Origin: Paenibacillus sp. FSL R5-0345
GTDB taxonomy: Bacteria; Bacillota; Bacilli; Paenibacillales; Paenibacillaceae
DNA length: 64,000 bases
Assembly: GCF_000758585.1 (NCBI RefSeq)
Contig: NZ_CP009281.1
Location: 6,572,001-6,636,000, forward strand
Reading direction: 5' to 3'
Shown here in pieces: positions 61,695 through 64,000 of the stretch (the first letter of the stretch is position 1; the number at the start of each line of letters is the position of its first letter). Both the position numbers and the translations under genes were made by a program. Below the pieces are notes generated by a model. It was not told the DNA's origin. It saw only the letters and a list, made by a program, of their open reading frames with translations, and did not search any database.

Positions 61695-62534
61695 CTATCC
61701 TTTTAGCGCTCCAGCCGCAACGCCCTTAATAATATATTTTTGCATCACGAGATAGAAAATCATTAGAGGTGCAACACCCATCAATAACATTGGAAACAGG
61801 CTGGTCCAGTCCACGGAGAATTGTCCGACATTACGGAAGACTTCCAACAGGATGACGTTATTCTCCCTTGACTGTAGGAATAGAAGTGGGTTCATAAAGT
61901 CGTTCCATACGTTCAACGTACTTAAAATGACCACAGTTGCTATAACCGGCTTCAATAATGGAAATGCGATAAGCCAAAAGGTTTTAAAAACCGAACAACC
62001 GTCTATAAAAGCTGCCTCTTCCAGTTCAATCGGAACCGAGCTAAGGAAGAAGCTATGAAATAAGAATATGGCAATGATGCTGCCCGTACCGATATTTACA
62101 ACCGTTACGGCAGCTAGATGATCCATTAAACCAAGCGCATTGATCAATTTATACAGATTCACAAGTCCCATTTGGAAAGGAACCATCATTCCCGCCAAGA
62201 AAAAATAGAACAAAAAGCGATTAAACGCATGATTTCTTCTCGCCAGAGCATACGCCGCCATGGATGAGAACAAGACAATGCCTAACACAGATAGCACCGT
62301 AACAATCAACGTATTCATAAATACACGCGGATATTGCATCGTGTTCCATGCCTCTGCATAATTGCCGAAGTTAAAAGTAGAGGGTAATGACAAAGCAAAC
62401 AGCGTTGCCTGATCTGGTGTTTTAAATGTAGTCACAATCAAATAGTAAATTGGTATAAAAGTAATTAAGGCAGCAATAATCATACAAACTTCAAATAAGG
62501 GATTTCCCCATTTTCGCAGCCATTTCGTATTCAT
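61695..62534 (-). CDS. Carbohydrate ABC transporter permease (MalG-like)
   Basis: The 279-residue protein has six membrane segments and the EAA loop of sugar permeases (VPIELEEAAFIDGCSVFKTFWLIAFPLLKP). It forms the inner-membrane channel with the other permease. Its start overlaps the upstream permease stop by four bases. No ATPase gene is in view; these CUT1 systems often use a shared MsmX-type ATPase. Confidence 0.95.
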   Translation of the reverse strand: MNTKWLRKWGNPLFEVCMIIAALITFIPIYYLIVTTFKTPDQATLFALSLPSTFNFGNYAEAWNTMQYPRVFMNTLIVTVLSVLGIVLFSSMAAYALARRNHAFNRFLFYFFLAGMMVPFQMGLVNLYKLINALGLMDHLAAVTVVNIGTGSIIAIFLFHSFFLSSVPIELEEAAFIDGCSVFKTFWLIAFPLLKPVIATVVILSTLNVWNDFMNPLLFLQSRENNVILLEVFRNVGQFSVDWTSLFPMLLMGVAPLMIFYLVMQKYIIKGVAAGALKG

Positions 62535-63436
62535 CGTGTTTGTTCACCCCATTTTCTCAAGAAGCTCATCATCACCATGGTAATGATCATCACGGCAATG
62601 AAGAATACAACTCCAAAGGCTGCACCTTTCGCATAAAATCCTTCTGTAAATACCGTCTTGATATAAGCTGTCATAATTGTTTGTGTCGAATTTCCCGGTC
62701 CACCTTCGGTTAGAGCAAAGATAATATCGAATACTTTTAACCCACCGATCATGGCAGTGACCGACACAACGTTAACGGAAGGCTGCATAAGCGGCAAAGT
62801 CACTCTCCAGAACTTACCCCAGCTATTGGCTCCGTCGATTTCTGCCGCCTCATATAAATCCTTAGGAATGGATTGCAGATTGGCAAGGAAGATAACCATC
62901 GCCCACCCGGTCCACTGCCACAATTGCGTTCCGACCACCGAATACAAGGCTAAGTCAGGATTGCCTAAGAAATTGATTTTCGCAAATCCCAGCGCAGTAA
63001 CCGCCCGGTTGATCAGACCGAAATCTGAAGTAGACATAATATAGCTCCATAAATAACCAATAATTAACGGGCTAAATACCGCAGGCAAGAAGAACATCGA
63101 ACGCAAAATATTTTTGGTCTTTAGTTTACGATCTAGAAATACAGCCAGAATTAAGCCGAGACTAGTCTGGAATACGGTCATTAGAATGGCGTAGATAATG
63201 GAGTTCTTGATCGATATCGTTAACAGATCACTATCAAAAATACCCTTAAAATTATCGAATCCTACAAATTTCAAATTATCTAATTTCATATTGGAATAGT
63301 CGGTAAAACTATAGTAAAATGTCGAGAAAAAGGGATATACACAAAATAGTAAGTAAAAGATCAGCACCGGCAGGATCAATATTTGATAATCAAGTTCCCT
63401 CTTTAGCAACCTCATTTTCGTATTCATACTATTCAA
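62531..63436 (-). CDS. Carbohydrate ABC transporter permease (MalF-like)
   Basis: The 301-residue protein has six membrane segments and the EAA loop IPKDLYEAAEIDGANSWGKFWRVTLPLMQP. It is the partner of the MalG-like permease. GAGAGG precedes the ATG. The solute-binding protein gene is just upstream. Confidence 0.95.
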   Translation of the reverse strand: MNSMNTKMRLLKRELDYQILILPVLIFYLLFCVYPFFSTFYYSFTDYSNMKLDNLKFVGFDNFKGIFDSDLLTISIKNSIIYAILMTVFQTSLGLILAVFLDRKLKTKNILRSMFFLPAVFSPLIIGYLWSYIMSTSDFGLINRAVTALGFAKINFLGNPDLALYSVVGTQLWQWTGWAMVIFLANLQSIPKDLYEAAEIDGANSWGKFWRVTLPLMQPSVNVVSVTAMIGGLKVFDIIFALTEGGPGNSTQTIMTAYIKTVFTEGFYAKGAAFGVVFFIAVMIITMVMMSFLRKWGEQTR

Positions 63437-63493
63437 CCTCTCTTGTAAAACACTTGCGGGCAGCGATCAGGCTGCCGCAAGTATCATAGCTCA

Positions 63494-64000
63494 TTATTGT
63501 GCTTTACCTTGAATGAGTTCATTGGTCTTCTTATCAATGGCTTGCAGTGCTTCCGCAATTGTCATTTTTCCACTCAATACATATTGAAAATTCTTACCGT
63601 AATCTTCAATTACATTAGATGCATCGCCCCAGTTGTTCCACGGTGCATATACATTTCCTGCTTTCAACGTTTCGCTTACACTGGCGAATTGTTCAGGCAT
63701 TTCGAATTCAACATCTTTCAAATAGCTGCTGCCACCCTTGTTGTCACTCCAGAAAGCTTGTTGTCCTTCAGGCGTTGAAATTAAATCTAGTACCTGCATG
63801 ATTTCTTCTTGGTGCTCTGACTTACTATTTGCAGCAAATCCTACACCCGGACCACCAATCAACCAGCCCGCACCTGGCTCAGATCCATAGAAAGGAAACA
63901 TATCAAATTTCAAATTCGGATTTTTCGTTTGAATGGCTTCTACAGCCCACGGCCCAGACTGCCACATAGCAGCTTTTCCAGTTGCGAATTCATCCAAGGC
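63494..64000 (-). CDS. Extracellular solute-binding protein, partial (N-terminus beyond the window)
   Basis: The visible 168 C-terminal residues match family 1 sugar-binding proteins of ABC importers (FATGKAAMWQSGPWAVEAIQ ... MFPFYGSEPGAGWLIGGPGVGFAANS ... VLDLISTPEGQQAFW). The frame is open to the right edge, so the signal peptide and N-terminal lobe lie outside. It should deliver the oligosaccharide to the two permeases. Confidence 0.93.
   Translation of the reverse strand, partial: ALDEFATGKAAMWQSGPWAVEAIQTKNPNLKFDMFPFYGSEPGAGWLIGGPGVGFAANSKSEHQEEIMQVLDLISTPEGQQAFWSDNKGGSSYLKDVEFEMPEQFASVSETLKAGNVYAPWNNWGDASNVIEDYGKNFQYVLSGKMTIAEALQAIDKKTNELIQGKAQ

Noticed and set aside
1..64000. Genomic island or prophage in the window
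   Set aside because: No integrase, transposase, phage genes, tRNA-adjacent direct repeats or abrupt change in gene style were seen. Gene content looks like ordinary chromosome.

Overview
The window looks like chromosomal DNA of a Paenibacillus-type endospore-forming Bacillota. The signs are strong AGGAGG-type ribosome sites, frequent GTG/TTG starts, several secreted proteins with copper-amine-oxidase N-terminal (stalk) domains, a YesM/YesN-type sensor/AraC regulator pair attached to a sugar ABC transporter, bacterial nitric oxide synthase, a YkuE-type Tat-exported phosphoesterase and RsbQ. I see no rRNA, tRNA, CRISPR array, phage module or transposase. The assignment rests on gene content only.

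Layout. 1-6.4 kb: a TetR-controlled NAD(P)-binding protein cut by the left edge, a POT-family peptide transporter, a secondary transporter, and an SDR oxidoreductase divergent from a second TetR regulator. 6.4-13.5 kb: nitric oxide synthase, a small coiled-coil protein, a soluble chemoreceptor, YkuE, a CAO-domain/DUF3298 protein, flavohaemoglobin Hmp (NO dioxygenase) and a YitT protein. 13.5-20.5 kb: a VanR-like regulator with VanY and VanZ (no VanS, no VanHAX), an ECF sigma factor fused to pentapeptide repeats, a YdeI-like protein, an NlpC/P60 wall hydrolase, a RidA-family protein and a luciferase-like oxidoreductase. 20.6-25.5 kb: a GGDEF-EAL protein and a GGDEF protein in tandem, PhnA, and DUF4234/DUF2752 membrane proteins. 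25.5-32.7 kb: a 1692-residue protein-kinase-like/ATPase/GAF/histidine-kinase protein with its NarL-type regulator, then a second NarL-type regulator and LemA.

33-44.5 kb is the most interesting part. A 1937-residue secreted M60-type metalloprotease with discoidin and NPCBM carbohydrate-binding domains is preceded by a recognisable cyclic-di-GMP-I (GEMM-I) riboswitch. Downstream of the aptamer in the same leader sit a copy of an interspersed structured repeat and a terminator-like hairpin. Nearby are a protein of hydrophobic decapeptide repeats, a Crp/Fnr regulator with an EAL phosphodiesterase, an LRR protein, and RsbQ next to a PAS-GGDEF protein. The last pair looks like an RsbQ/RsbP energy-sensing module whose output is a diguanylate cyclase rather than a phosphatase. 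Four c-di-GMP enzymes and one c-di-GMP riboswitch lie within about 23 kb.

44.6-56.9 kb: an SDR/TetR pair, a methyltransferase, a papain-like fold protein, a CdsA-like membrane protein, a CAO-domain protein, a UDG-like protein with a cytosine-deaminase-like amidohydrolase, a polysaccharide deacetylase with a YkoP-like partner, a sensor-domain membrane protein, a single-chain DesK-type kinase/NarL-type regulator fusion, and a LysE exporter preceded by an 11-codon leader ORF. 56.9-64 kb: a carbohydrate locus on the minus strand with a solute-binding protein (cut by the right edge), two permeases, an intracellular GH89 alpha-N-acetylglucosaminidase, and YesN- and YesM-like regulators.

Functional calls come from reading motifs in the translated sequence; no database search was run. 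A ~100-nt structured intergenic repeat occurs twice complete and twice as fragments, all in the same orientation.
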